Source: Streptomyces sp. R33
Lineage (GTDB): Bacteria; Actinomycetota; Actinomycetes; Streptomycetales; Streptomycetaceae
Reading direction: 5' to 3'
Assembly (NCBI RefSeq): GCF_041200175.1
Contig: NZ_CP165727.1
Span: 3,633,501 to 3,697,500, forward strand
DNA: 64,000 bases
Below, piece after piece: positions 8,139 through 16,584 of the stretch (position 1 is its first letter; every line of letters begins with the position of its first letter). The notes under the pieces are model-generated. The model searched no databases. It saw nothing but the letters and a program-made list of their open reading frames with translations, and was not told the origin of the DNA. The translations under genes were made by a program, and so were the position numbers.

Positions 8139-8780
8139 ATGAGCAGCCAGCAGCCCACTGATGAACCGGTGTACGACGACCGGGTCTACCGCTCCCCCAT
8201 GGCCGTCGTCACCGGCGTTCTGCTGCTCGCGCTCATCGCGTGGCTCTGCGGGGACGCCATCGTGCGGGGATCGGGGAACGCCCGATGGTTCGCCGCGGCG
8301 ATCGCCCTGCTGGCCGTACCGCTGACCGTGGCCTTCACCATCCGGCCGGCGGTCTTCGCCAACGACAACCGGATGCGCGTACGGAACCCGTTCCGGGTCA
8401 TCGAGCTGCCGTGGGCCGCCGTGGACGCGGTGCGTGCCGGGTATTCGGCGGAGGTGCTGGCCGAGGGGTCGAAGTACCAGCTGTGGTCCGTCCCGGTCTC
8501 GCTGCGCGAGCGGAAGAAGGCGAACCGGCAGCAGTTCTCCCGCCGCGGCGGGCTCACCGGCAAGGGACTCGGCTCGCCCGAGGGCGGCGACGCGGCCGCC
8601 GCCGTCGAACCGCCGCGGGCCCACGCGGATCAGGTGGTGGACGAGCTGCGCGAGCTCGCCGAGCGCGGCGCCTCGCGGGCCGGCGCCCAGGGCAGCGTGC
8701 GCGTGCGGTGGTCGTACGAGGTCATCGCGCCCGCCGTCGCGGGCGCGGTGTTCCTGATCGTCCTCTTCGCCACCCGCTGA
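8139..8780 (+). CDS. PH domain-containing membrane protein
   Basis: 213 residues. Two membrane helices (MAVVTGVLLLALIAWL and FAAAIALLAVPLTVAF) are followed by a bacterial PH (bPH_6-like) domain with IELPWAAVDAVR, a charged linker, and a last helix (VIAPAVAGAVFLIVLF). Integral membrane protein, function unknown. It starts 25 bases after the sortase gene and is probably in the same transcript. Confidence 0.8.
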   Translation: MSSQQPTDEPVYDDRVYRSPMAVVTGVLLLALIAWLCGDAIVRGSGNARWFAAAIALLAVPLTVAFTIRPAVFANDNRMRVRNPFRVIELPWAAVDAVRAGYSAEVLAEGSKYQLWSVPVSLRERKKANRQQFSRRGGLTGKGLGSPEGGDAAAAVEPPRAHADQVVDELRELAERGASRAGAQGSVRVRWSYEVIAPAVAGAVFLIVLFATR

Positions 8781-8797
8781 CGGGGGCCCGGCGGCCC

Positions 8798-8935
8798 CTA
8801 GGCGCGGGGGATGCCGAGGCCGGCGAGGGCCGCGGACAGGGCGCGGCCGCAGAAGCCCGCCACGATCGTGTGCAGCGGCCGTCGTGCGCCGCCGCTCGCT
8901 GCTGTGCGTCGTACGTTGCTGCGTCGTGCGGGCAT
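8798..8935 (-). CDS. Small basic 45-residue protein
   Basis: Starts MPARRSNVRRTAASGG and ends in TAG. The ATG (8933-8935) has an excellent ribosome binding site, GAAGGAG, seven bases upstream. Twelve Arg/Lys/His in a short chain, with a C-terminal hydrophobic stretch (ALSAALAGLGIP) and one Cys. It is convergent with the PH-domain gene, 17 bases away. Codons strongly favour G/C at position three. Function unknown. Too short for most gene finders. Confidence 0.6.
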   Translation of the reverse strand: MPARRSNVRRTAASGGARRPLHTIVAGFCGRALSAALAGLGIPRA

Positions 8936-9111
8936 GGCTGTTCTCCTTCGGCTGCCACCGGTGGACCGCGCCCACTGTGCGGGTCGACGTCGGTGGCGGA
9001 AGCGGGTTCAGCGCCGACCCGCCGTGGCTTCATCCGATCGGATCGTCATATGCCGTGCGCTCGCCGGATCCGACCGGAACCGCAGCCACCGGGCGCTGCG
9101 TCCTCGCAGGT

Positions 9112-9693
9112 GTGCAGCGCAATGAGGTCGGCCGCAGTGCCGCCACCGCCATTCACCTCCGGCTCCGGCTCCTGGGCGGGGGGCTGCTGGTCGCTCATCT
9201 CCTCCTCGTCGGCTGGCTGACCCTGCGGCCCCTGGACGTGCCCTGGGCGGCCGCCGCCAATCTGACCCCGCTGGAGGGGATCCGGGCGCACCTCACGTAC
9301 GGGCCGCTCGAGGCGGCCCGGCGGATCGGGGAGGGGCTGGCGCTGCTCGCCCCGCTCGGGGTGCTGCTGCCGCTCGTCAACGGGAACCTGGCTCCTTCGC
9401 CGCTGGCCGCGTGGTCCTCGCTGGGCCGGACCGCGGCCGCGGGCGCGCTGGTCTCGCTCAGCATCGAGATGCTGCAGAGCGCGGTGCCCGGGCAGGTGGT
9501 CGACGTGGACTCGGTCCTGCTGAACGGTCTCGGCGTGGTGCTCGCACACGTGGCCGTCGTACCGGCGCTGCGGGCGCGGCTGCGACGCTCGCAGCGGTCG
9601 CAGCGCTCCTCTCAGGGGTCCACCCCGAGAATTCCCAGGGTCGGCCTCGGTCCGTGGACCGACGTTCTGTCGGCAGTGCCGCGGGAGTATTGA
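9112..9693 (+). CDS. VanZ family membrane protein
   Basis: About 193 residues from GTG 9112. Hydrophobic LLGGGLLVAHLLLVGWLTLRP, then the VanZ-type pattern N(L)TPL..., LLAPLGVLLPL, SLSIEMLQ and the conserved DVDSVLLNGLGVVLA. VanZ proteins are membrane proteins; VanZ itself gives low teicoplanin resistance, and the cellular role of relatives is unknown. The start is uncertain: the frame is open to 8884, but sequence before 9112 does not resemble the family and no good ribosome binding site is seen. A 12-bp palindrome ATCCGATCGGAT lies at 9032-9043. Confidence 0.8.
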   Translation: MQRNEVGRSAATAIHLRLRLLGGGLLVAHLLLVGWLTLRPLDVPWAAAANLTPLEGIRAHLTYGPLEAARRIGEGLALLAPLGVLLPLVNGNLAPSPLAAWSSLGRTAAAGALVSLSIEMLQSAVPGQVVDVDSVLLNGLGVVLAHVAVVPALRARLRRSQRSQRSSQGSTPRIPRVGLGPWTDVLSAVPREY

Positions 9694-9755
9694 GGTATCG
9701 CGGGAGCCGCCGCATACCGATTCGGCGGCCCGCAGAACCCACAGAGGAGAAACCC

Positions 9756-9956
9756 ATGAGCGCCATTGCCCGCCCCCGTGACGGCCGCTGGATCGGCGGC
9801 GTCTGCGCCGGACTGGCGCGCCGCTTCGGAATTTCCGCAAATACGATGCGCCTGATATTCGTCGTGTCGTGCCTGCTGCCCGGCCCGCAGTTCCTGATCT
9901 ACCTGGCGCTGTGGGTGCTCCTGCCGAACGAGAAGTCCGCCTCCCAGGCCTGGTAG
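9756..9956 (+). CDS. PspC domain protein
   Basis: 66 residues covering just the PspC domain: ARPRDGRWIGGVCAGLARRFGI, then a membrane helix (LIFVVSCLLPGPQFLIYLALWVLLP). Ribosome binding site GAGGAGAA five bases before ATG 9756. PspC-type proteins sense or respond to membrane stress. In Streptomyces, stand-alone copies are common and uncharacterised. It follows the VanZ gene and may be cotranscribed. Confidence 0.88.
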   Translation: MSAIARPRDGRWIGGVCAGLARRFGISANTMRLIFVVSCLLPGPQFLIYLALWVLLPNEKSASQAW

Positions 9957-9969
9957 CGCGTCCGGCTGC

Positions 9970-10746
9970 TCAGCCCGCGCTGCGGACCTTCTCGAGCTGC
10001 TTGTCCGCCACCTCGTGCGGGACCTGCGGCTTCTGCCGGTCCGCCGTCGCCGCCACGTTGAGGGCCATCAGCCGTACGATCGTGGCGCCTTGGCGTACGA
10101 CGACCACGTGGACCTGCGCGGAGACGCCCTGGGCGGCCGCGGTCGTGGTCCAGCTGACGCTCTCGTCGCCGGCCGTCTTGTACTCGGCCGGCCGTACGTC
10201 GCGGTAGCTGCCGCTCTGCTTGTCGACGGTGGCGGAGAAGCCCGTACCGCAGGCGGCGACCGCGTCCTTCAGCCGGGCGACCAGCGCCTTGGCGTCGCTC
10301 TCGGCGTAGGAGCTGACGGAGGCGGAGACGGCGAGTCCTACCTGCTTCTGGGAGCCGACTCCGCGGTTGACGGTCTCGCGGGCGGCCGGGTCGGGCTTGT
10401 CGCCCATGATGTCGGCCAGGGGCTGGCAGGCCTTGCGGTCGGCCTGCGGCTGGCCGTCGGGGGCGTTCGGGTTCTTGCCCTGCGCGGAGACCTGGTAGCC
10501 GGGCAGATCGCCCTGTTCGAGCGCGGAGCGCTCCAGCTTGCTCGCCGCGGCCTTCGGCGCGGCCGAGCCGCCCGGGGCGCCGCCCGGGGAGGCGGCGGGA
10601 GAGTCCGCGGGGGCGGAGCCCTTCGGGTCGGGCGTCTTGCCGGCCGCGGGGGCGTCCTTGCTGCTGCATCCCACGGCTCCCAGGAGGAGGGCGGGGAGCA
10701 GGGCGGCGGTGGCCGCTCCGACCGTGACTCGTGCGTTCAAGCGCAT
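9970..10746 (-). CDS. Putative lipoprotein
   Basis: 258 residues. Signal peptide with lipobox LLGAVGC (Cys about residue 27), a low-complexity Ala/Pro/Gly/Ser/Lys spacer (about 28-68), then an ~190-residue domain with two Cys that may pair (RKACQPL and VAACGTGF). No catalytic motif recognised. Exported and anchored to the outer face of the membrane. ATG 10746 has GAGG nine bases upstream. Function unknown. Confidence 0.85.
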   Translation of the reverse strand: MRLNARVTVGAATAALLPALLLGAVGCSSKDAPAAGKTPDPKGSAPADSPAASPGGAPGGSAAPKAAASKLERSALEQGDLPGYQVSAQGKNPNAPDGQPQADRKACQPLADIMGDKPDPAARETVNRGVGSQKQVGLAVSASVSSYAESDAKALVARLKDAVAACGTGFSATVDKQSGSYRDVRPAEYKTAGDESVSWTTTAAAQGVSAQVHVVVVRQGATIVRLMALNVAATADRQKPQVPHEVADKQLEKVRSAG

Positions 10747-10860
10747 GACCGATGACCTCATACCCAGTGCGTCGGCGGGCAGTTGGTGGTGATCGTGGCA
10801 CACGGCACGCCGTGGCACACACCCGATCGAACCGGCGTGCGCCACGTGCGTGCACGTACG

Positions 10861-10884
10861 AAAAATCCGCGGGCGAACCCGCGG
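10861..10884 (-). terminator. Rho-independent terminator with TTCG loop and T-run
   Basis: On the minus strand CCGCGGG-TTCG-CCCGCGG is followed directly by ATTTTT. This is a classical intrinsic terminator, rare in this genus. A perfect 24-bp palindrome (two 12-base arms, 10884-10895 and 10896-10907) sits immediately before it, so the region folds as twin hairpins behind the gene ending at 10913. Confidence 0.9.
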
Positions 10885-10912
10885 CCGGATCCGCGCGCGG
10901 ATCCGGCGGGGA

Positions 10913-11188
10913 TCAGCCGCCGAGCGCGCCACCGACGGGCAGGCCGCCGAGCGTGGGGCCGACCGCGTCGGTGAGCTGGTTGAGGGGGCTGGCCACGTCG
11001 CTCTGCGGGCCGTCCTCGGGGGTGGCCTTCTGCTGGTTCGTGAGCCCCTGGGTGGCGCCGGTCACGGTGCCCAGCGCGTCGGAAAGGCCGATCGCGGGCA
11101 CGGCGGCCGAGGCGGAACCGGCGGCGGCGGCGACGAAGGCGGCGCCGAGGGCGGCGGCACCGAGAGTCTTGGCAGCTGACTTCTTCAT
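10913..11188 (-). CDS. Small secreted protein, unknown function
   Basis: 91 residues: signal peptide MKKSAAKTLGAAALGAAFVA...SASA (cleavage near residue 28), then a 62-residue mature peptide (AVPAIGLSDALGTVTG..., SPLNQLTDAVGPTLGGLPVGG). No Cys and no known domain. High expression is suggested by the dedicated terminator and AAGGA ten bases before ATG 11188. Similar in style to the protein at 2657-3001. Such small alanine-rich exported proteins are frequent in Streptomyces aerial growth, but no role can be assigned. Confidence 0.8.
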   Translation of the reverse strand: MKKSAAKTLGAAALGAAFVAAAAGSASAAVPAIGLSDALGTVTGATQGLTNQQKATPEDGPQSDVASPLNQLTDAVGPTLGGLPVGGALGG

Positions 11189-11274
11189 GAAGATTGAGTC
11201 CTTGCGACGGGGAATTGAGCGGCTCCGCAAACTAGTCACTTCAAACCCACGGCCGCAAACATACGTAAATACGA

Positions 11275-11310
11275 GAAAGCGCCCGGGAATTGCCTTCCCC
11301 GGGCGCTTTC
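11275..11310 (-). terminator. Terminator after add
   Basis: 13-bp stem GAAAGCGCCCGGG (11275-11287) / CCCGGGCGCTTTC (11298-11310), 10-base loop, 18 bases past the add stop codon. Confidence 0.85.
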
Positions 11311-11328
11311 CTTGCGTCATGCCGTGGC

Positions 11329-12477
11329 CTAGACCGAGACGGAACCGCTGGTCGAAGCGGTCTGCTGGAACAGCCATTCCGACTTCAGCTCCGCATAACC
11401 GGGCTTGATGACCTCGTTGATCATGGCCAGTCGTTCATCGAAAGGAATGAACGCGGACTTCATCGCATTGACGGTGAACCACTGCATGTCGTCGAGCGTG
11501 TAGCCGAAGGTGTCGACCAGGTGCTCGAACTCGCGGCTCATGCTGGTGCCGCTCATCAGGCGGTTGTCCGTGTTGACCGTCAGGCGGAAGTGCAGCTTGC
11601 GCAGCAGGCCGATCGGGTGCTCGGCGTACGAGGCGGCCGCGGCGGTCTGCAGGTTCGAGGTCGGGCACATCTCCAGGGGGATGCGCTTGTCCCGGACGTA
11701 CGAGGCCAGGCGGCCCAGGGTCACGGAACCGTCCTCGGCGACCTCGATGTCGTCGATGATCTTCACGCCGTGGCCCAGGCGGTCGGCACCGCACCACTGC
11801 AGGGCCTGCCAGATCGACGGCAGACCGAAGGCCTCGCCCGCGTGGATCGTGAAGTGGTTGTTCTCGCGCTTGAGGTACTCGAAGGCGTCGAGGTGGCGGG
11901 TGGGAGGGAACCCGGCCTCGGCGCCGGCGATGTCGAAGCCGACCACGCCGTTGTCGCGGTAGCGGTTGGCCAGCTCCGCGATCTCCAGCGCGCGGGCGGC
12001 GTGGCGCATCGCGGTCAGCAGGGCGCCGACGCGGATGCGGTGACCGCTCGCCTTCGCGCGGCGCTCGCCCTCGCGGAAGCCGTCGTTCACGGCCTCGACG
12101 ACCTCTTCGAGGGTCAGGCCGGCTTCCAGGTGCTGCTCGGGGGCGTAGCGGATCTCGGCGTACACGACGCCGTCCTCGGCCAGGTCCTCGGCGCACTCGG
12201 CTGCGACGCGGAACAGCGCCGCCTTCGTCTGCATGACGGCGCACGTGTGCGCGAACGTCTCCAGGTAGCGGGGCAGGGAGCCGGAGTCGGCGGCTTCGCG
12301 GAACCAGATGCCGAGCTTGTCGGCATCCGTCTCGGGAAGGCTCTCGTAGCCGGCCTCGCGAGCCAGCTCGATGATGGTCCCGGGGCGCAGGCCACCGTCG
12401 AGGTGGTCGTGGAGCAGCACCTTCGGGGAGCGGCGGATCTGGTCCGGCGTCGGCAGGTTGGGGGTCTCGCTCGTCAT
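11329..12477 (-). CDS. add: Adenosine deaminase
   Basis: 382 residues. It converts (deoxy)adenosine to (deoxy)inosine and ammonia in purine salvage. Zn ligands lie in LLHDHLDGG and in the final NTDNR. The catalytic HAGE and LGHG (RLGHGVKI) motifs are present. Length is slightly above the usual ~350. Monocistronic, with its own terminator. An exact CTACGCGCGTAG palindrome lies 15 bases upstream of ATG 12477, so it belongs to the same predicted nucleoside regulon as deoC, deoA and the importer. Confidence 0.96.
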   Translation of the reverse strand: MTSETPNLPTPDQIRRSPKVLLHDHLDGGLRPGTIIELAREAGYESLPETDADKLGIWFREAADSGSLPRYLETFAHTCAVMQTKAALFRVAAECAEDLAEDGVVYAEIRYAPEQHLEAGLTLEEVVEAVNDGFREGERRAKASGHRIRVGALLTAMRHAARALEIAELANRYRDNGVVGFDIAGAEAGFPPTRHLDAFEYLKRENNHFTIHAGEAFGLPSIWQALQWCGADRLGHGVKIIDDIEVAEDGSVTLGRLASYVRDKRIPLEMCPTSNLQTAAAASYAEHPIGLLRKLHFRLTVNTDNRLMSGTSMSREFEHLVDTFGYTLDDMQWFTVNAMKSAFIPFDERLAMINEVIKPGYAELKSEWLFQQTASTSGSVSV

Positions 12478-12492
12478 CCGGGCACTCTACTC

Positions 12493-12504
12493 CTACGCGC
12501 GTAG
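12493..12504. promoter_or_regulatory. Nucleoside-regulon palindrome upstream of add
   Basis: Exact CTACGCGCGTAG. Read toward add it continues GAGTAGAGT, so the right half could contribute to a -10 element. Confidence 0.75.
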
Positions 12505-12590
12505 AGCAGCGCGTCGGCGACGGGGGTCGATACGTAACAGAGACCGTACGGACGGGTCGCGTACACCTGTCAGTCTGAGAATGTTCCGCC

Positions 12591-13322
12591 ATGGCACAGG
12601 ATGCGCCGCCGGCGCGCGGGGCCCGCCTGGGGCGGGCGGCCGGCGCGAACGGCTCGGTCTCGACGGGAAGCACAGTCAACGGAGCGGTCCTCCTGCTCCC
12701 CGGAGCGTCCAGACTGTTCCCCGGTCCGGTGCGTCCGCTCGCGCGGGCACTGGTCCGGGCGGGCGGGGCGGACGGGCTGGTCGCGCACACGGTCCTGCAC
12801 GGCCGGGGGGCCTGCCGGGAGGACGACGCCCGGTGGGCGGCCGGCGAGGTCGTGCGCCGGTACGGGGACGTGCCGGTGTGCCTCGTCGGCTACGACGCGG
12901 GCGGCCGGGCGGCGCTGCGGGCGGCGGGCCACGACGCCGTCAACGCGGTGCTGGCGCTTGCCCCTTCCTTAGGCGAGGTGGTCTCGGCGGATTCCCCGGA
13001 ACCGGTGAAGCAGCTGTCGGGGCGGCAGGTGCTGATCGTGCACGGGACGAACGACGCGCGCAGCGATCCTGAAGCATCGTTTCGGCTGGCGGCGCGGGCG
13101 AAGAAGGCGAACCGGGCGACGTGCCGGTTCGAGGTGCACTCGGACGGACACCGGCTGCGGGAGCACCAGGCGGAAGTCGTGGCGCTGTCCGTGGATTTCG
13201 TCCTGGGGGCGATGTTCTCCGGGCGGTACTCGCGGCCGGTGACGGACGCGCTGGCGGCGCCGCCGCCGCTGGGGCTGCGGATGCCGCTCGCCTCCGGGTT
13301 CGGGCGGTCGCTGCGGGGCTGA
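12591..13322 (+). CDS. Alpha/beta hydrolase-fold protein with TTA codon
   Basis: 243 residues, dienelactone-hydrolase-like alpha/beta fold: VLLLPGASRLFPGP (strand and oxyanion region), nucleophile elbow GYDAGG (Asp102 where most members have Ser or Cys), acid loop VLIVHGTNDARSDP and the His in HSDGHRLREH. It may be a hydrolase using Asp or an inactive relative; substrate unknown. Codon 127 is TTA (12969-12971), so translation should need bldA tRNA. ATG 12591 gives a ~28-residue unconserved lead before the fold. Stands alone. Confidence 0.8.
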   Translation: MAQDAPPARGARLGRAAGANGSVSTGSTVNGAVLLLPGASRLFPGPVRPLARALVRAGGADGLVAHTVLHGRGACREDDARWAAGEVVRRYGDVPVCLVGYDAGGRAALRAAGHDAVNAVLALAPSLGEVVSADSPEPVKQLSGRQVLIVHGTNDARSDPEASFRLAARAKKANRATCRFEVHSDGHRLREHQAEVVALSVDFVLGAMFSGRYSRPVTDALAAPPPLGLRMPLASGFGRSLRG

Positions 13323-13411
13323 CCTGCGGGGGCGACGGCGCGAGCGGACGGCCGCCCGCGCGTATCGTGAGGAGTGGACTCGGGGTCCTTCTCCGCGGGA
13401 GGCGATTCGGC

Positions 13412-13780
13412 ATGGCCGGAATCGTGCGCAAGAGCTTCGACCAGGCGGACGAGACCCGTCCGTTCGAAGACGGCAAGGGCAGGCTGGACGTGATCCAGAC
13501 GGACGGCGGTGACGTGGGCCGCGCGGTTTTCGAGCCGGGCTGGCGCTGGTCGCAGCACATCAAGCCGCTGGCGGGCACGGACAGCTGCCAGGCCGCCCAC
13601 ACGGGATACGTGGTGAGCGGCCGGATGAAGGTCGTCATGGACGACGGGGACAGCGAGGAGTACGGCCCCGGCGACCTCATGCAGATCCCACCCGGACACG
13701 ACGCCTGGGTCGTGGGCGACGAACAGTGCGTCGCGTTGGACTGGACCGGCTTCGGCAATTACGCAAAGCCGGCCGGCTGA
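13412..13780 (+). CDS. Cupin domain protein
   Basis: 122 residues forming one small beta-barrel: WRWSQHIKPLAGTDSCQAAHTGYVVSG (first cupin motif, with His ligands) and EYGPGDLMQIPPGHDAWVVG (second motif). Probably a metal-binding barrel; enzymatic role unknown. Ribosome binding site GGGAGG eight bases before ATG 13412. Downstream of the alpha/beta hydrolase gene but 89 bases away; convergent with the PHP gene. Confidence 0.85.
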   Translation: MAGIVRKSFDQADETRPFEDGKGRLDVIQTDGGDVGRAVFEPGWRWSQHIKPLAGTDSCQAAHTGYVVSGRMKVVMDDGDSEEYGPGDLMQIPPGHDAWVVGDEQCVALDWTGFGNYAKPAG

Positions 13781-13802
13781 CCTCCTCCGGCCTGCGCCCG
13801 CC

Positions 13803-15263
13803 TCAGCCGACCGGCAGCCACACCGGGTTCGTGAACGCCGCCGGGGCGCCCGGCAGCGGTGGGGCCGCGGCGGGGTGGCGGACCTCGGCCCGGACGTAGG
13901 CGGAGCGGGCCGGCGTGGTGCGCCATTCCAGGGTGGTGGCGTCGGGGGCCGTGACGGCCGGGCCCTGATCGGTGATCAGCCGCAGCTCGCAGCCCGGGGC
14001 GCCCGTGACGGTGAGCCGGATCAGCACGTCCGCGTCCGGTGCCACCCGCAGGCGCTCCCCGATGCCGGCATGCTCCCCCCGCGCTCCGACGGCCTCGAAG
14101 CCGACGGTGACCTGGGCGGATTCCGCGGCGTAGGACCGGCCGGCCCGTATCCCGGCGAGGACGGCGTCCCGGGTCAGGTCCTCGGCGAGGACCACGGTCT
14201 GCGGTCCGCCGATGCGGTCCGGGTCGCGGTGGTGGTCGCTGCCCGCCACGGCCGGCAGCCACCGTTCGCCGTCGGCGCCCCGCAGGGTGGCGTCCCAGGC
14301 GGCCAGGGAGACCTCGTCGTCCGGGGTCCACGGGCCGTTCCAGACCTCGACCGCGTCGGCCTCGCCGAAGCCGAACTTCCAGGCGCAGCCGATGCAGGTG
14401 GCGTGCGGGTGGGCCGGGACGACCAGGCCGCCCGCACCCCGTATCGCCCGGGCGAACCGGCCGAAGCGGTTCTCGCGGGCCCGGTAGCGCCAGTCGAGGA
14501 AGGTGCCCGGCTCGGTGCCGACGGCCAGGACGTGGCCGGTGCGGGTGGTGATCTCCTCGCCGGTCATGATCAGCAGCTCCGGCGAGAGCGCGTCGGCCCA
14601 GGCGGCGTGCGCGCTGTGGGTGTTGTGCTCCGAGGAGTTGATGAAGTCCAGGCCGGCCGCCCGGGCGAGGCCGGCGATCTCGGCCGGGGTGCGGCGCCCG
14701 TCGGAGTGCACCGAGTGGATGTGGCAGTCGCCCCGGTACCAGGCCCGGCCGCGGCCGCGGGCCCGCTGGGGCGGGTAGACGGGGCGGCGGGTGCGGCCCG
14801 GGTCCCCGAAGGTGAAGCGTGCGGTGATCTCGTACGGGAGCCCCTGCGGGGCCACGGTGTACGGGCCGAGCAGGATGTGCCAGCGGCCCGCGTCCACCGG
14901 GCCGGGCACGTAGCCGGGGGTCGCGTCGTCGGCGCGCAGGAAGAACTCGCTGCGGGCGCCGCCGGACCAGCCGCGGAAGCCACGGCCGCCGAGGGCGGTG
15001 CCCCGCTGGTCGAAGATGCCTATGTCGAGGGCGTTTCCGGGGGTGCCGGGCGGTACGGGCGGCTTCCCGTATGTGTACGACACGCTCAACTCGCGTACGC
15101 CGTGCGGCACATCGAGGGGTATCTCGACGAAGTCCGGGGCGCCGGGCGGGATCGTGCCGCGCAGGATCCGGGTGTCGGGCGAGGGCGCGGACAGGTGCGG
15201 GGCGGCGGCTGCGGCGGCGCCGGTGGCACCGGTCGCCAGAACTTCACGTCGGGTGAGGGCCAT
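13803..15263 (-). CDS. TAT-exported PHP-domain phosphoesterase-like protein
   Basis: 486 residues. Twin-arginine signal LTRREVLATG with an Ala-rich hydrophobic stretch, a beta-rich N-terminal part (about 35-175), then a PHP domain (about 180-400) with metal-binding HIHSVHSDG, SEHNTH, VPAHPH and GSDHH. A C-terminal beta domain follows. Likely an exported phosphodiesterase or phosphatase; substrate unknown. Its start overlaps the upstream ATP-grasp gene by 20 bases, so the two are one operon. Confidence 0.88.
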   Translation of the reverse strand: MALTRREVLATGATGAAAAAAPHLSAPSPDTRILRGTIPPGAPDFVEIPLDVPHGVRELSVSYTYGKPPVPPGTPGNALDIGIFDQRGTALGGRGFRGWSGGARSEFFLRADDATPGYVPGPVDAGRWHILLGPYTVAPQGLPYEITARFTFGDPGRTRRPVYPPQRARGRGRAWYRGDCHIHSVHSDGRRTPAEIAGLARAAGLDFINSSEHNTHSAHAAWADALSPELLIMTGEEITTRTGHVLAVGTEPGTFLDWRYRARENRFGRFARAIRGAGGLVVPAHPHATCIGCAWKFGFGEADAVEVWNGPWTPDDEVSLAAWDATLRGADGERWLPAVAGSDHHRDPDRIGGPQTVVLAEDLTRDAVLAGIRAGRSYAAESAQVTVGFEAVGARGEHAGIGERLRVAPDADVLIRLTVTGAPGCELRLITDQGPAVTAPDATTLEWRTTPARSAYVRAEVRHPAAAPPLPGAPAAFTNPVWLPVG

Positions 15264-16536
15264 GCCTCCACGGTGGCGGCGGTACGTGAATCCCGTGTGA
15301 ATCCGGGGTGAGGGGTCCCGGCTGTCCGAGCAGGGCCACGGCCCGGTCCAGGACACGGGTCAGGGAGCCCGCCGTCGGGGCGGTGGCGAGGACGTGGGCG
15401 TGGTGCAGCGAGCCGGTCGGGGCCCGGCGCACCGTCGCTCCCGGCGGGAGCCCCAGCCGGACCCCGGCCACGCCGGGCACGGCGCGGGCGGCGGCCAGTC
15501 CGGGGCGGAGATGCTCGATGCGGCTGCCGGGCGGGAAGTCCACGTACCGCAGCCCGGCATGGGCGGCCCGCGGGTGGCGTACGGGGTCGGGCAGGCCCAG
15601 CCCGGCGGCGAGCGCGAGACCGAGGACGTCGGTGCCGTGGGCGAGCCGGAGCAGCTGGACGAGCTCCTCGGCGCCGGGGTGTGCGTGGGCCTCGACCAGG
15701 CGGGGGCCGTGCAGGGTGAGGACGACCTCGGTGTGGGAGGGGCCGTCGCGGTGCCCGGCGAGGTCGAGGGCGCCGCGTAGGAGGGCCCGTACGGCCTCGG
15801 CGGCGCAGGCGGGGAGCGCGACGGGCAGTTCGTGCCCGGTGGCGGTGGTGGCCGCCGCTCCCGGCCCCGGGATCCGGCGGGTCCAGCCGAGGATGCGGTG
15901 GTGGCCGTCGCGGGAGAGGGCTTCGACGGCGAGCTCGGGGCCTTCGAGGTACTCCTCGACGAGGAGGTCGGTGACCTCGGGGTAGTGCCGTACGGCGGCC
16001 TCCGCCCCGGCGGGGCCGGTCAGGAGCCGTACGCCCTCGCCGAGGAAACCGGCGCGGGGTTTGACCACGCAGGGGAAGCCGATGAGGCCCGCCAGGAAGG
16101 GGATCAGCGCGGCGCGTCCGCAGCGGACGAAGGAGACGGGCCGGTCGGCGTGTAACGCGTTGGAGCGGGCGCGCAGGGCGGCCTTGTCCATGAGGGCCGT
16201 GACGGCCGCCGAGGGGGTGCCGGGCAGGCCGAGCGCCTCGTTGGCACGGGCGGCGGCGAGCGCTCCGGCGTGGTCGAAGCCGAAGACGCGTGCGCGCCCG
16301 TGCCGGACCGCATCGAGCCGGCCGACGGCGCCGATCAGGCGGCGGTGGTCGCGCCAGTCCGTCCGTACCCGCCGCTCCGCCCCCTCACGGTCGGAAGGCA
16401 TCGGCGCAGCCGGCGCGACCACCACGGTGCGCGCGCCCGCCCGTCGGGCGGCGGCCACCGCGGCGGGGCGCGGGCTCAGCAGGACCGCCATGGGCCCCCG
16501 CCCGGTCCTGCGAACCCGCTCCCGCTCCCCCGTCAC
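15244..16536 (-). CDS. ATP-grasp domain protein with TTA codon
   Basis: 430 residues from GTG 16536, which has AAGGGGG about eight bases upstream; ATG 16491 is an alternative. N-terminal Rossmann-like part, then ATP-grasp (about 110-330): FPCVVKPRAGFLGEGV (nucleotide Lys), LLVEEYLEGPELAVEAL and LVEAHAHPG (metal site). ATP-grasp enzymes join a carboxylate to an amine or thiol; the substrate cannot be read. Codon 128 is TTA (16153-16155), suggesting bldA dependence. Operon with the exported PHP protein, divergent from a LuxR-type regulator. Confidence 0.85.
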   Translation of the reverse strand: MTGERERVRRTGRGPMAVLLSPRPAAVAAARRAGARTVVVAPAAPMPSDREGAERRVRTDWRDHRRLIGAVGRLDAVRHGRARVFGFDHAGALAAARANEALGLPGTPSAAVTALMDKAALRARSNALHADRPVSFVRCGRAALIPFLAGLIGFPCVVKPRAGFLGEGVRLLTGPAGAEAAVRHYPEVTDLLVEEYLEGPELAVEALSRDGHHRILGWTRRIPGPGAAATTATGHELPVALPACAAEAVRALLRGALDLAGHRDGPSHTEVVLTLHGPRLVEAHAHPGAEELVQLLRLAHGTDVLGLALAAGLGLPDPVRHPRAAHAGLRYVDFPPGSRIEHLRPGLAAARAVPGVAGVRLGLPPGATVRRAPTGSLHHAHVLATAPTAGSLTRVLDRAVALLGQPGPLTPDSHGIHVPPPPWRHGPHPT

Positions 16537-16584
16537 CGCGTTTCCCCCTTCACCCGGTGTGACCACTGTGCCGGTCCGGCATAT

